Assembly (NCBI GenBank): GCA_003599235.1 | Contig: QZJE01000020.1 | Coordinates: 49,668-113,667 of the forward strand | Length of the DNA: 64,000 bases | Source of the DNA: Actinomycetota bacterium | GTDB lineage: Bacteria > Actinomycetota > Aquicultoria > SURF-47 | Direction of reading: 5' to 3' | In this document: positions 47,409 to 55,616 of the stretch, piece by piece | Numbering within the stretch: position 1 is the stretch's first letter | Layout: every line of letters starts with the position of its first letter | Position numbers and translations under genes: made by a program | The notes under the pieces: model-generated | What the model was told of the DNA's origin: nothing | The model's input: the letters and a program-made list of their open reading frames with translations, nothing else | Database searches by the model: none

Positions 47409-48274
47409 TAAACCTTCTCCTCTACTTCTTCCGCCTCTTCTTTCTCTGCCCGGTTCTTGCCCATTAATTTTGAAAGCAAGCCTTTTTTAGGAGCTTCCTC
47501 GGTCTGTTCTTCCGGATTATCTTGATTTAGAAAGGTATCGATTTCCTCGTTAGTAGCTGTTATGGTTCCGGTATTTTGCTTATCCTCGTCAGTAGTCTCT
47601 ATATCCTGGGTATCTTCATTCGTATCGGCTTTAGTTTCTTTTTTTAAATCTGCTTTTTGATCCTTTTTAGCTTTTTTACCTTTAGTTTTTTGCTCTTTTT
47701 TATCTTCTTGTTTATTGTTTTCCGTCTCCTGAATCTGTACTTTAGCTATTGCCGGTTCAATTTTTTTTTGCTCGCTTTCAGGTAACTTCTTAGTCTCTAC
47801 CTCAACTCTTTTAGCAAGCTCATCTTTTTCTTTGGCTATTTCCTTCACTTTTTTATTTAGGCTTTGAGTTAGGCTTTCAAATCTATTAATAAACTCTTCT
47901 TCTATTGCCGTTAAATTATTTAGAGTGTTGGTTAATGTTCTTCTCTGAGAATATGAATCGTCTAGCATTTGTTTAGATTTCAGTTCAGCATCTTTTAATA
48001 TAAGCTCAGCTTCTTTCTTGGCATTTAATTGCACTTCTTCTGCAGATTTTTGAGCGGTTAAAAGCGTATTTTGCAATGTTTGTTCTATATTTTCGTATTG
48101 TCCTACTTTACTTTTTAACTTTTCTATTTCTTCTTTAAAGTTTACATTATCTTTAAAAATGCGTTCGAACTCTGAAGCTACTTGGTCTAAAAATAAATCC
48201 ACGTCTTCTTCGCTATAGCCTCGGATAGCCCGTTTAAATTCTTTGTGATGAATATCAAGCGGTGTTAATTTCAT
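47408..48274 (-). CDS. divIVA: DivIVA/Wag31 cell-pole protein
   Basis: 288 residues. DivIVA N-terminal domain (MKLTPLDIHHKEFKRAIRGYSEEDVDLFLD) followed by a long coiled coil (about 30-150) and a Lys/Glu-rich C-terminal tail (about 160-288) of low complexity. Organises polar growth and division. GGAGG precedes the start. In the cluster yggS-sepF-proC-yggT-divIVA. Confidence 0.95.
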   Translation of the reverse strand: MKLTPLDIHHKEFKRAIRGYSEEDVDLFLDQVASEFERIFKDNVNFKEEIEKLKSKVGQYENIEQTLQNTLLTAQKSAEEVQLNAKKEAELILKDAELKSKQMLDDSYSQRRTLTNTLNNLTAIEEEFINRFESLTQSLNKKVKEIAKEKDELAKRVEVETKKLPESEQKKIEPAIAKVQIQETENNKQEDKKEQKTKGKKAKKDQKADLKKETKADTNEDTQDIETTDEDKQNTGTITATNEEIDTFLNQDNPEEQTEEAPKKGLLSKLMGKNRAEKEEAEEVEEKV

Positions 48275-48325
48275 TTACACAACCTCCAATAATTCCCTCT
48301 CATGCGTTTTTAACAATATCACAAC

Positions 48326-48625
48326 CTATAAATTTATCAACAAACCAACTATCAGCTGTCTTGCTACTTGGATAACTACAAAAAGCACGATAACACTTAA
48401 ATCCAAACCCATTCCACCCAAGTTAACTGTAGGAACGATCTGCCTTAAAGGACGCAGTAAAGGCCCGATTATACTTTCAACTATTTTTGATATTTGAATA
48501 ACAAAAGTATTAGATGTAGCTGATGGGGCAAGCATATGGACCCAGGAAAGAATGATATGGGCGAGCAAAACTAGCTCTAAGGCTCTAAAAATTACATCTA
48601 CTAAACGTATTACAACTAGTGGCAC
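48326..48625 (-). CDS. yggT: YggT-family membrane protein
   Basis: 99 residues with two membrane segments and the YggT motif PLLRPLRQIVPTVNLGGMGLDLS. The last base of proC and the first of yggT coincide. Family role is unclear (division and osmotic stress suggested). Confidence 0.92.
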   Translation of the reverse strand: MPLVVIRLVDVIFRALELVLLAHIILSWVHMLAPSATSNTFVIQISKIVESIIGPLLRPLRQIVPTVNLGGMGLDLSVIVLFVVIQVARQLIVGLLINL

Positions 48626-49434
48626 TAACTTAATTCCCCCGCTTTAGTTTTAGCTGATAAAACAGCCTTTTTGATTATGGCACTTATATCAGCTTCGTCA
48701 AGAGTTTTTAGGGCCGCTTCGGTTGTTCCCCCAGGAGAAGTTACCATTTCTCTTAAACACTTCGCCGTCAACCCAGTTTGCTCTAAAAGAGCCCCCGCTC
48801 CGACAAGAGTCCCTGCTGCTAATTTATATGAAACATCTTCTGATAATCCTGCCTCGACACCTGCTTTTTTAAGCTCTTCAACTAATAAAAAGAAGTAAGC
48901 CGGGCCGCTTCCAGACACAGCAGTCACCGCATTGATATTTACTTCGGGCAGTTCGATGACAATCCCTATAGCAGCCAATATTTTTTCAGCTACCCTTTTT
49001 TCTTCAATATTTACTTGGGGGGAAACACAAAATACCGAGACTGATTTAGCAACAAGAGCAGCAGTATTAGGCATAACCCGGATTATCTTGGCTCTCTTAA
49101 GATATTCTTCGAAGTATCTTATGGGAATACCTGCCGCAATAGAGATAATAAGCTTACCTGCAACACTATCTTTTATTTCTTCTAAAAGCTCCTTAATATT
49201 TTGCGGCTTAACAGCAACCAGTAAAATATCAGCTTTTTTAGCAACCTCAACATTGCTAGCATTTCTTACACCTAACAAGTTAACAATATGACTTATCCTT
49301 TGGGGATTTTTATCGCTTACGATAATTTGGCTTGTTTCAAATACGCCTTGGCTTATTATTCCTTTGATAATGGCCTCGGCCATTGCTCCGCAACCAAGAA
49401 AACCAAGTGTTACAGATTGGAGTTGATTATCCAT
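48625..49434 (-). CDS. proC: Pyrroline-5-carboxylate reductase
   Basis: Last step of proline synthesis. 269 residues; Rossmann motif GFLGCGAMAEAI, VRVMPNTAA and the C-terminal block LREMVTSPGGTTEAAL. Between sepF and yggT, a usual place in Gram-positive division clusters. Confidence 0.96.
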   Translation of the reverse strand: MDNQLQSVTLGFLGCGAMAEAIIKGIISQGVFETSQIIVSDKNPQRISHIVNLLGVRNASNVEVAKKADILLVAVKPQNIKELLEEIKDSVAGKLIISIAAGIPIRYFEEYLKRAKIIRVMPNTAALVAKSVSVFCVSPQVNIEEKRVAEKILAAIGIVIELPEVNINAVTAVSGSGPAYFFLLVEELKKAGVEAGLSEDVSYKLAAGTLVGAGALLEQTGLTAKCLREMVTSPGGTTEAALKTLDEADISAIIKKAVLSAKTKAGELS

Positions 49435-49435
49435 T

Positions 49436-49906
49436 TTAGGATTGATTAAAAAAGCCTTTTTCTTGAAGCCTTCTTTTTTCTTCTGCGCTTACAGCTGTAT
49501 TTTTTGGAGTTAATAAAAATACCTTTTCAGCCACCCTTTGAAGGCTGCCGTCTAGTGCGTAGGTTAGCCCTGATGCAAAATCGATAACTCGTTTTGATAA
49601 TTCCTTGTCTGCTTGTTGTAGATTCATAATTACCGGGATATCGATTTTAAACTTATCAGCTACTCTTTGGGCATCGTTGAAACTTTTAGGCTCAACAACA
49701 TGTACTTTTGCTTGAGGAACTTCTTGTACAGGCCTTAGTGTTGCACGGTTGCTTCTTCCTACATCTGAGTTTCTATTGATTTTGCGAACCGATGGAGCAG
49801 ATTCCAAAAATGCCCCATCATCATCTTCTTCTTCGGCTGTTTCTGGCGGGTATTCTTCGTCTGCAAATCCAAAATATACTAATGATTTATGCCACAAATC
49901 TTTCAT
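49436..49906 (-). CDS. sepF: SepF cell-division protein
   Basis: 156 residues. SepF links FtsZ to the membrane. The N-terminal amphipathic helix (LWHKSLVYFGFA), an acidic linker and the globular SepF domain (about 68-145; KVHVVEPKSFNDAQRVADKFK, PVIMNLQ) are all seen. Takes the place of FtsA in actinobacteria. Confidence 0.95.
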   Translation of the reverse strand: MKDLWHKSLVYFGFADEEYPPETAEEEDDDGAFLESAPSVRKINRNSDVGRSNRATLRPVQEVPQAKVHVVEPKSFNDAQRVADKFKIDIPVIMNLQQADKELSKRVIDFASGLTYALDGSLQRVAEKVFLLTPKNTAVSAEEKRRLQEKGFFNQS

Positions 49907-49938
49907 TTGTCACTCCCTTTTTACTTCTTTCTAACTCT

Positions 49939-50622
49939 CTAACGCTCTCTAAAAATTGCACTTCCTATACGCACCATATTCGATCCCTCTTCTATGGCTA
50001 CTTTGTAATCATTGCTCATGCCCATTGAAAGAATCTTCAAGTCAATATTATCATATTTTAGCTCTGTTTTAAGCTTATCAAATATTTTTTTTAGATTACA
50101 AAAATACGGCCTCGTCTTTTCAACATCAGCTAAATATGGCGCCATTGCCATCAAGCCTTCTACCTTAATGTTTGATAAATAGCTTAGCTCAGTTATATTT
50201 TGTGAAAAATCGTTAACAGAAAAACCGTATTTCGATTCTTCGTCGCCTATGTTGACTTCGAGTAATATGGGCTGGATAATGGCTATCTTTTGGGCTCGTT
50301 TATTTATTGAATTAGCCAGCTTTAATGTATCTACCGATTGGATTAAATCAACTTTGCCAACAACGTACTTAACCTTATTTGTTTGTAGGTGTCCGATAAA
50401 ATGCCATTTTACTTTGTTGCCAACCACTTTTTGCTTTTGACGAAAGTCCTGGACTTTGTTTTCTCCAAAAATCTCTATTCCACAATCAGCAGCTTCTAAT
50501 ATCTGATTGGCATTTGCATATTTAGAAGCTGCAACAATGCTTATTTCTTGAGGATAACGATCGGTTTTTTGACATATTTTAACTATATCTTCTTTTAGGC
50601 GGTTTACCTTCGAACAGTCCAT
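49939..50622 (-). CDS. yggS: YggS-type PLP homeostasis protein
   Basis: 227 residues, alanine-racemase-like TIM barrel. The PLP Lys is in VAASKYAN near residue 33; FGENKVQDF and KWHFIGHLQTNK are hallmark blocks. TACAAT lies exactly 6 bases before the ATG (leaderless type), no ribosome-binding site. Likely first gene of the sepF-proC-yggT-divIVA run. Confidence 0.95.
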   Translation of the reverse strand: MDCSKVNRLKEDIVKICQKTDRYPQEISIVAASKYANANQILEAADCGIEIFGENKVQDFRQKQKVVGNKVKWHFIGHLQTNKVKYVVGKVDLIQSVDTLKLANSINKRAQKIAIIQPILLEVNIGDEESKYGFSVNDFSQNITELSYLSNIKVEGLMAMAPYLADVEKTRPYFCNLKKIFDKLKTELKYDNIDLKILSMGMSNDYKVAIEEGSNMVRIGSAIFRER

Positions 50623-50714
50623 GGAGTAATTGTAGCAGCATTACCCTTAACCAATCTATATTACCCTATATCCAATCGAAGTTACCCTTTGACCCCTGAC
50701 CATTACCCTGCTCT

Positions 50715-52703
50715 CTAGTCCACTCGCCAGGTAGAACGGTCAGCGGTATACATGTCGCCTAGTGTGTAATATATTTTCAATTTGTTTATTATCGGAGAAA
50801 AAGCACCAGCGTCGGTATAGAAATAAGCCCGCCAGCATAAATCATTCCCTCTTAATTCATCAGGAATATCAACTACATAGTCATTTGGATGCTCTGGGTC
50901 ATCCCCTAATTCTAGAACACAAAAAGAACTGTCTGTATTGCCTTGAGCAGAAACATGAAAAACAACGTATTGTTTGTCCGGATCGGTACCGGTATCGGTC
51001 CTTTCAACCCTTAACCTAACCTTTCTGATTGTTCCTCCAACCGTTTTGGAAAGAGACTGAGCATAACTAACCGGAGCATAGGCTAGAGGTGAATACCTGT
51101 ATATCCCCATCCATGTTGCAACCCAGGCTTTTTGCGAATTATTATTTGCACTTACCACAATTGCACCGTCGCCTAAGCCTTCTACTTTCTTCCAATTTTG
51201 CCCACCATTACTACCAACCATCAAAAAACTAGGTTGCCACGAACCTTGAGTAACAACATAGTAGAATGTGTTATTAAGCAGCTTATAATCAACGGCCGTA
51301 ATCGTATTGGGGTCGGTTTGTCTGGCAGCTGGAATTTCTACTCCGCTTAAATTAACTCGGGTATATAATGGGCTTGCTCCTTCTGCAATAGCATTAAATT
51401 TTTCAATTTGCCACTCATTTTTTACTTCTGCAGCATCTTTTGCATAAAGGTACTTCCCTGGATTATTACGAAGATCTCCGGGTACATTTTCTTTTACATA
51501 CTCAAAACCCCAAGTAGTTCCCCCATCATTTGTGTACAAGTAAACAATATCGGAAGAACTTGAACCGTCATAAATTGCACAAAGTATCTTGCCGTGCAAT
51601 TCGTCTACAAAAGAAAGGCCTCCTCTAAATATCCCTCTTTTGTCGCCATTAAAAACCGGCAAATCATATCCACTTAATTTTGTCCAAGTCACTCCGGCAT
51701 CAGTTGTTTTAATAATAAAGCCATCGGAACTAGGAATATTATCAACTGCAATGTAGCCAACTCGGTCAGAGGGGAAACTGCTGCTGCAAGTACGATAATA
51801 ATTCCATTCGGGATTGTCGGGATCGAAGGTGTCAAAAGGCTTTGACCAACTAAGCCCTTTGTCATTAGTTCTCCATATCCTAAAATGATGCCCTGTACCT
51901 CCAATTATCCCGTACTGATCCCAAGTTACAATACCTGTATTTTCATCAAAAAAATGAATATGCCGTCCATTAGATTGGTAAGTGTCCCCTAAATAAAGCG
52001 ATGTACGTTCAAAGCCATATGTCCCATCATCATTCTCCCAGGTTTTATAGACCCACCCATGATCAGCATCTTGCCAGGATTCAGTATCTCCTATAAACCA
52101 GCCATTTTTTTCATCATAAAACGACATATCAAGAAGTGCGATACTGTTAAACCAGCAATCAACCACCCGGTTATTAAACCGAGTCGTCTCACTTGAACTT
52201 ATCTTGGCACTGAGCAACCCATTACCAGACCACTGGGCAGCTCCTGTTGGCTGACCCATAGGATTGGGGTCTTTATATCTGGTTGTGCTAAAACTTTCTT
52301 CAAATTTTGTTGTTTGATCTTCTTGCTTCACAGTAACTGAGATGTGACGCTCTCTCATATTCTGTGCTACACGATACCAACCTCTGGATCTTAGAACCCG
52401 GGTATCCGGATCATAGCTTGCCTCGAACCCGTTATAAGCATTATTTTGGTTGACATTGACTACTTCGGCAGGATTGTCAATGAGCACGGTAGTCTCATTA
52501 AGCCTGTTTAGAATAGCTGTTACTCCCTTTCGGGCCATATAGTAAGCTTGGGTGTTAGCATTTGCCCTAGCAGAAGAGTTTATTTCATTGATAATTAATC
52601 CTACCATGGCAGTAGCCAGGACAACTGTAATAGCTACTGTAAGTAAAGCAGTCATCATCGAGAAACCTTTATTAGATTTTAGTTCCCGCATCATTCTATG
52701 CAT
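50715..52703 (-). CDS. PilX-like minor pilin fused to a beta-propeller
   Basis: About 662 residues from the ATG at 52703, whose first base is the last of the pilW-like stop (TGATG). Residues 1-10 are a prepilin leader ending KG, then FSMMTALLTVAITVVLATAM: a class III cleavage site and hydrophobic helix with Thr at +5 instead of Glu, as in PilX/GspK. From about residue 150 there are repeated BNR/YCF48-type blades (FIIKTTDAGVTWTKL, YLYTNDGGTTWGFEY, LMVGSNGGQNWKKVEG). The last 100 residues look like a beta-sandwich. Predicted tip subunit or adhesin. Confidence 0.8.
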   Translation of the reverse strand: MHRMMRELKSNKGFSMMTALLTVAITVVLATAMVGLIINEINSSARANANTQAYYMARKGVTAILNRLNETTVLIDNPAEVVNVNQNNAYNGFEASYDPDTRVLRSRGWYRVAQNMRERHISVTVKQEDQTTKFEESFSTTRYKDPNPMGQPTGAAQWSGNGLLSAKISSSETTRFNNRVVDCWFNSIALLDMSFYDEKNGWFIGDTESWQDADHGWVYKTWENDDGTYGFERTSLYLGDTYQSNGRHIHFFDENTGIVTWDQYGIIGGTGHHFRIWRTNDKGLSWSKPFDTFDPDNPEWNYYRTCSSSFPSDRVGYIAVDNIPSSDGFIIKTTDAGVTWTKLSGYDLPVFNGDKRGIFRGGLSFVDELHGKILCAIYDGSSSSDIVYLYTNDGGTTWGFEYVKENVPGDLRNNPGKYLYAKDAAEVKNEWQIEKFNAIAEGASPLYTRVNLSGVEIPAARQTDPNTITAVDYKLLNNTFYYVVTQGSWQPSFLMVGSNGGQNWKKVEGLGDGAIVVSANNNSQKAWVATWMGIYRYSPLAYAPVSYAQSLSKTVGGTIRKVRLRVERTDTGTDPDKQYVVFHVSAQGNTDSSFCVLELGDDPEHPNDYVVDIPDELRGNDLCWRAYFYTDAGAFSPIINKLKIYYTLGDMYTADRSTWRVD

Positions 52704-54436
52704 CAAAAAGTTCCAATCCTTAAAATAGTTCCATTCTGTCCTACAGCCCATCCGCTTGAGGGAGCATGCAAACTAACTCCGTATAAATGTGGGCGGTCAG
52801 TTCCCGGATAAGCAATTTGTTCCCATAAATCATCATCTGAGCTATAACGCAAAATAGTACCGTTATTTCCCACAATAAATCCGTGTTCATTATCAAAGAA
52901 ATTAACCGAATTCAAACTATTATTAGGAACTTCTCCGTTAGCTGCGTCCTCCCAATGATTTGGATCGCTTTCTATTGACCTAATAATAGTTCCCTTACCA
53001 TTTAAGGTTGTGCCTACAACCCAAAAATAGAATGAATCTTGATTAGAAACGCAATTTATTTGCCATAAATTTTCTACTGAATCCATACCGCTTGGCATAT
53101 TTTCATATGGGACTAAAACAAATGCACCGCTACTGTCTCTTCGAAAAATTCTGCCCCAATTACCAACTGTTACAACAGTTGAGCTTCTTCCGCTGATAGA
53201 GTTTAAAGAAGCTCCAATAGCTTCATTGGAACAAAACCAGTGCTTTGATCCGTAAGGATTGTACGTCGTATCATATCTGAGGATGTCCCCTCCCATAGTA
53301 CAAGCATATGTGTTATTTATATCTTCAGACCAAACGCCAGTAGATGCAGCATGTCCATCAGAGTCAACATACCAGGAATTTGGGTAAATCATATTTCGCA
53401 ACCAAGTCATATTGGTACCACCAGTAACCCCACCCACCACAAATCCTGCTTGTTCATCGGCAAACCAGACTGACTTCCAGTCTCTTCTGTTCCCCCATCC
53501 CCAAGCCGGCCAGCCTTGGTCCTGCCAGCTTCCATCTACATACCTAAAAGCTGTATCAGAGGTAGTAGTACCATCTCCCACTGCCCAGGCATCATTATTG
53601 TTTATAGCAAAAACCGATCTTAGAGTGTTCCCTGTAACAATTGGCATAATACTAACAACTTGTTTTGACTCCAAATCAAAAGTGGCTGCTAGCTCTTGCT
53701 CGGCTACAGGACTACTTGCATCTTCTTTAAACAATAAGTCTATTGTTGCTTGGTCTTCATATGGTTGCCTAAAAAGATACTCTGTATCATTGCTTAAATA
53801 GCTGGTAACAACATATTTCTTTACTTCAGAAGTATAAGTTAGTCCTCCGTCAGTAGATTTAAGAATAGTCCTGCTTAATATTTTATTATTGCCTGCTTGG
53901 CGGCTATATCGAATAACAGAATCATAAGTAAAATCAGTAGTTACATCGTAACCATCGTATTCTGAGGTATTAAAAGTAATACTTCCATTTTGTCTATTTA
54001 CCGTGTATTTATCTTCTGGAATTACATCTGTTACAGAGGGATCATCATGCGTCCAATAAACAACTACTCTGGCATCAGTCCAAGGAATTACATTGCCTGG
54101 ATCAGCTTGCCAAACAGACTCAGGAGATGAGCTTGTTTGAGTCATATGTTTGCTGCGAACATTTACCCCTTTTAATTCTAAAACATTACCGCTATTACCT
54201 AGCGTTGGAGTCAATACATCGGTTGCAGTTTTTAAATCATTACTCAAGCTTCTTAATGCATACCTGGAATCTCTTTGAGAGGATATTCTTTGCTCTGTTC
54301 TGTTATAGGCTTTAAGCCCGCCCATATAAACACTAAGCAGAGCTGCCAATAAAAGTAGAGATATTGTTGAGGCTATTAACACCTCCGCCAAAGAGAAACC
54401 AGTTAAATTATTATTTTGACATCTATTATCTGACAT
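52703..54436 (-). CDS. PilW-like minor pilin fused to a beta-propeller
   Basis: 577 residues. Prepilin leader ending TG, then FSLAEVLIASTISLLLLAALL with Glu at +5. Residues about 30-250 form a PilW-like pilin domain. From about 255 to the end come YCF48-like blades: NNDAWAVGDG, DEQAGFVVGG, EHGFIVGNNGTILRYSS and SGWAVGQNGTILRIGTF. The fusion puts a propeller directly on a pilin, a job done in other bacteria by a separate PilY1 protein. 12 bases downstream of the pilV-like gene. Confidence 0.82.
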   Translation of the reverse strand: MSDNRCQNNNLTGFSLAEVLIASTISLLLLAALLSVYMGGLKAYNRTEQRISSQRDSRYALRSLSNDLKTATDVLTPTLGNSGNVLELKGVNVRSKHMTQTSSSPESVWQADPGNVIPWTDARVVVYWTHDDPSVTDVIPEDKYTVNRQNGSITFNTSEYDGYDVTTDFTYDSVIRYSRQAGNNKILSRTILKSTDGGLTYTSEVKKYVVTSYLSNDTEYLFRQPYEDQATIDLLFKEDASSPVAEQELAATFDLESKQVVSIMPIVTGNTLRSVFAINNNDAWAVGDGTTTSDTAFRYVDGSWQDQGWPAWGWGNRRDWKSVWFADEQAGFVVGGVTGGTNMTWLRNMIYPNSWYVDSDGHAASTGVWSEDINNTYACTMGGDILRYDTTYNPYGSKHWFCSNEAIGASLNSISGRSSTVVTVGNWGRIFRRDSSGAFVLVPYENMPSGMDSVENLWQINCVSNQDSFYFWVVGTTLNGKGTIIRSIESDPNHWEDAANGEVPNNSLNSVNFFDNEHGFIVGNNGTILRYSSDDDLWEQIAYPGTDRPHLYGVSLHAPSSGWAVGQNGTILRIGTF

Positions 54437-54448
54437 TTTTAATAACCA

Positions 54449-54889
54449 TTATTTATTATAAAAATCACTTACTTGGATATTCTTATTGAGTGTTTGATTA
54501 CCCCTGCGTTCTGACCACTGCACCCTTATCATAATCCTTTTTAAATCTTTAGAAGTAGCCTCACTCTCAGTTTCATTTCCCTCATCATCTAGCTTGACGT
54601 ACCTGCGAGCAGTAGTTACCGAGAAATCATGCTTCTGAAATCTAACATTTTCTAGCTCGGGAGAGTCAGCTGGAGTTTCGACAAATGTATCTTCCCGCAT
54701 TTCAAGACGGAGTCTTTCTTCAGCTAAAGTCATGGCCAGAGACCTCACACCTACCGCATTTTGGGTATTCATGCTAGAAATAATTGACAAGAATAAAGCG
54801 ATACAAGTTAACATAATAGCCCCGGCCACCATTACCTCAGCCAGCGAAAATCCCTTATTTTGCTTAATATAATCCTTGCTTATAGTCAT
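54449..54889 (-). CDS. PilV-like minor pilin
   Basis: About 146 residues from the ATG at 54889 (AGGGG eight bases upstream; a TTG two codons earlier is the alternative). Short basic leader QNKG, then FSLAEVMVAGAIMLTCIALF, a type IV prepilin cleavage site with Glu at +5, and a small globular domain. First gene of the three-gene pilin operon. Confidence 0.85.
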   Translation of the reverse strand: MTISKDYIKQNKGFSLAEVMVAGAIMLTCIALFLSIISSMNTQNAVGVRSLAMTLAEERLRLEMREDTFVETPADSPELENVRFQKHDFSVTTARRYVKLDDEGNETESEATSKDLKRIMIRVQWSERRGNQTLNKNIQVSDFYNK

Positions 54890-54928
54890 AATCAAGCCCC
54901 TAATAAGCTATTAATAGCTATCACTACC

Positions 54929-54934
54929 ATTATA
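54929..54934 (-). promoter_or_regulatory. Possible -10 before the pilin operon
   Basis: TATAAT on the minus strand, 40 bases before the ATG; no good -35 is seen. Confidence 0.35.
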
Positions 54935-54995
54935 CTATTAATATATAATCTCAGCCACTCTTAGTGACCTAACGTGTACTTATCTTTCTCTTATT

Positions 54996-55022
54996 TTATC
55001 GGCAAATGAAAATATTTCTTAA
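54996..55022 (-). promoter_or_regulatory. Sigma-28/WhiG-type promoter upstream of the pilin operon
   Basis: On the minus strand TTAA (55019-55022), 15 bases, then a perfect GCCGATAA (54996-55003). This is the FliA/WhiG promoter pattern (TAAA-N15-GCCGATAA) with one change in the -35. It points to the pilV-like gene about 100 bases away. Confidence 0.5.
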
Positions 55023-55041
55023 TCGCCGCGCTGTTTAGCAC

Positions 55042-55070
55042 TTCATCCTTCATCCTTCATCCTCTATAAT
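55042..55070 (+). promoter_or_regulatory. Leaderless promoter of pth
   Basis: Perfect TATAAT (55065-55070) ends six bases before the pth ATG. The -35/spacer is built from three cttcatc heptamers (55041-55061). Confidence 0.65.
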
Positions 55071-55076
55071 CATCTT

Positions 55077-55616
55077 ATGCATCTAATTGTCGGCCTGGGA
55101 AACCCGGGAAAAGAATATGAGAATACCCGCCATAACCTAGGTTTTATGGCGTTAGCCTCAATTGCTTCTAAATTAAGCGTCGAATTAGGCTGGCATAATA
55201 TAAGGATAAACCTAACACGCCAAAAACTGCACTACGCCAAAACCGATAACATTATTTTAGCTGATAACCAACCCCTTTTCATGAACGAGGCCGGAAGAGT
55301 TGTAAAGAATCTTATGAAACACTTTAAAATCGAGCCGTCGCAGTTAATTGTAATCCATGATGACCTGGATATGGAGCTAGGCAAAGTCAAGATAAAAGAA
55401 GGCGGAGGCAGTGGCGGACATAACGGCTTAAAGTCGATAATAAATCATTTGGGTACCAACGACTTTTACCGGGTAAAAATAGGGATTGGAAGACCGCCCG
55501 GCAGAAAAGATCCGGCTGATTTTGTCTTGGAGGATTTTAGAAAGAGCGAACTCGAAGAAATCGATTTATCCATAGAAAAAGCTGCTGAAGAGGCGTTAAG
55601 TATCGTCAATTTATGA
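55077..55616 (+). CDS. pth: Peptidyl-tRNA hydrolase
   Basis: Releases peptidyl-tRNAs that fall off ribosomes. 179 residues with VGLGNPGKEYENTRHNLGF (catalytic His), MNEAGRVV and the HDDLDMELGKVKIKEGGGSGGHNGLKSI block. ATGA-type overlap with mfd. No ribosome-binding site; leaderless. Confidence 0.97.
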   Translation: MHLIVGLGNPGKEYENTRHNLGFMALASIASKLSVELGWHNIRINLTRQKLHYAKTDNIILADNQPLFMNEAGRVVKNLMKHFKIEPSQLIVIHDDLDMELGKVKIKEGGGSGGHNGLKSIINHLGTNDFYRVKIGIGRPPGRKDPADFVLEDFRKSELEEIDLSIEKAAEEALSIVNL

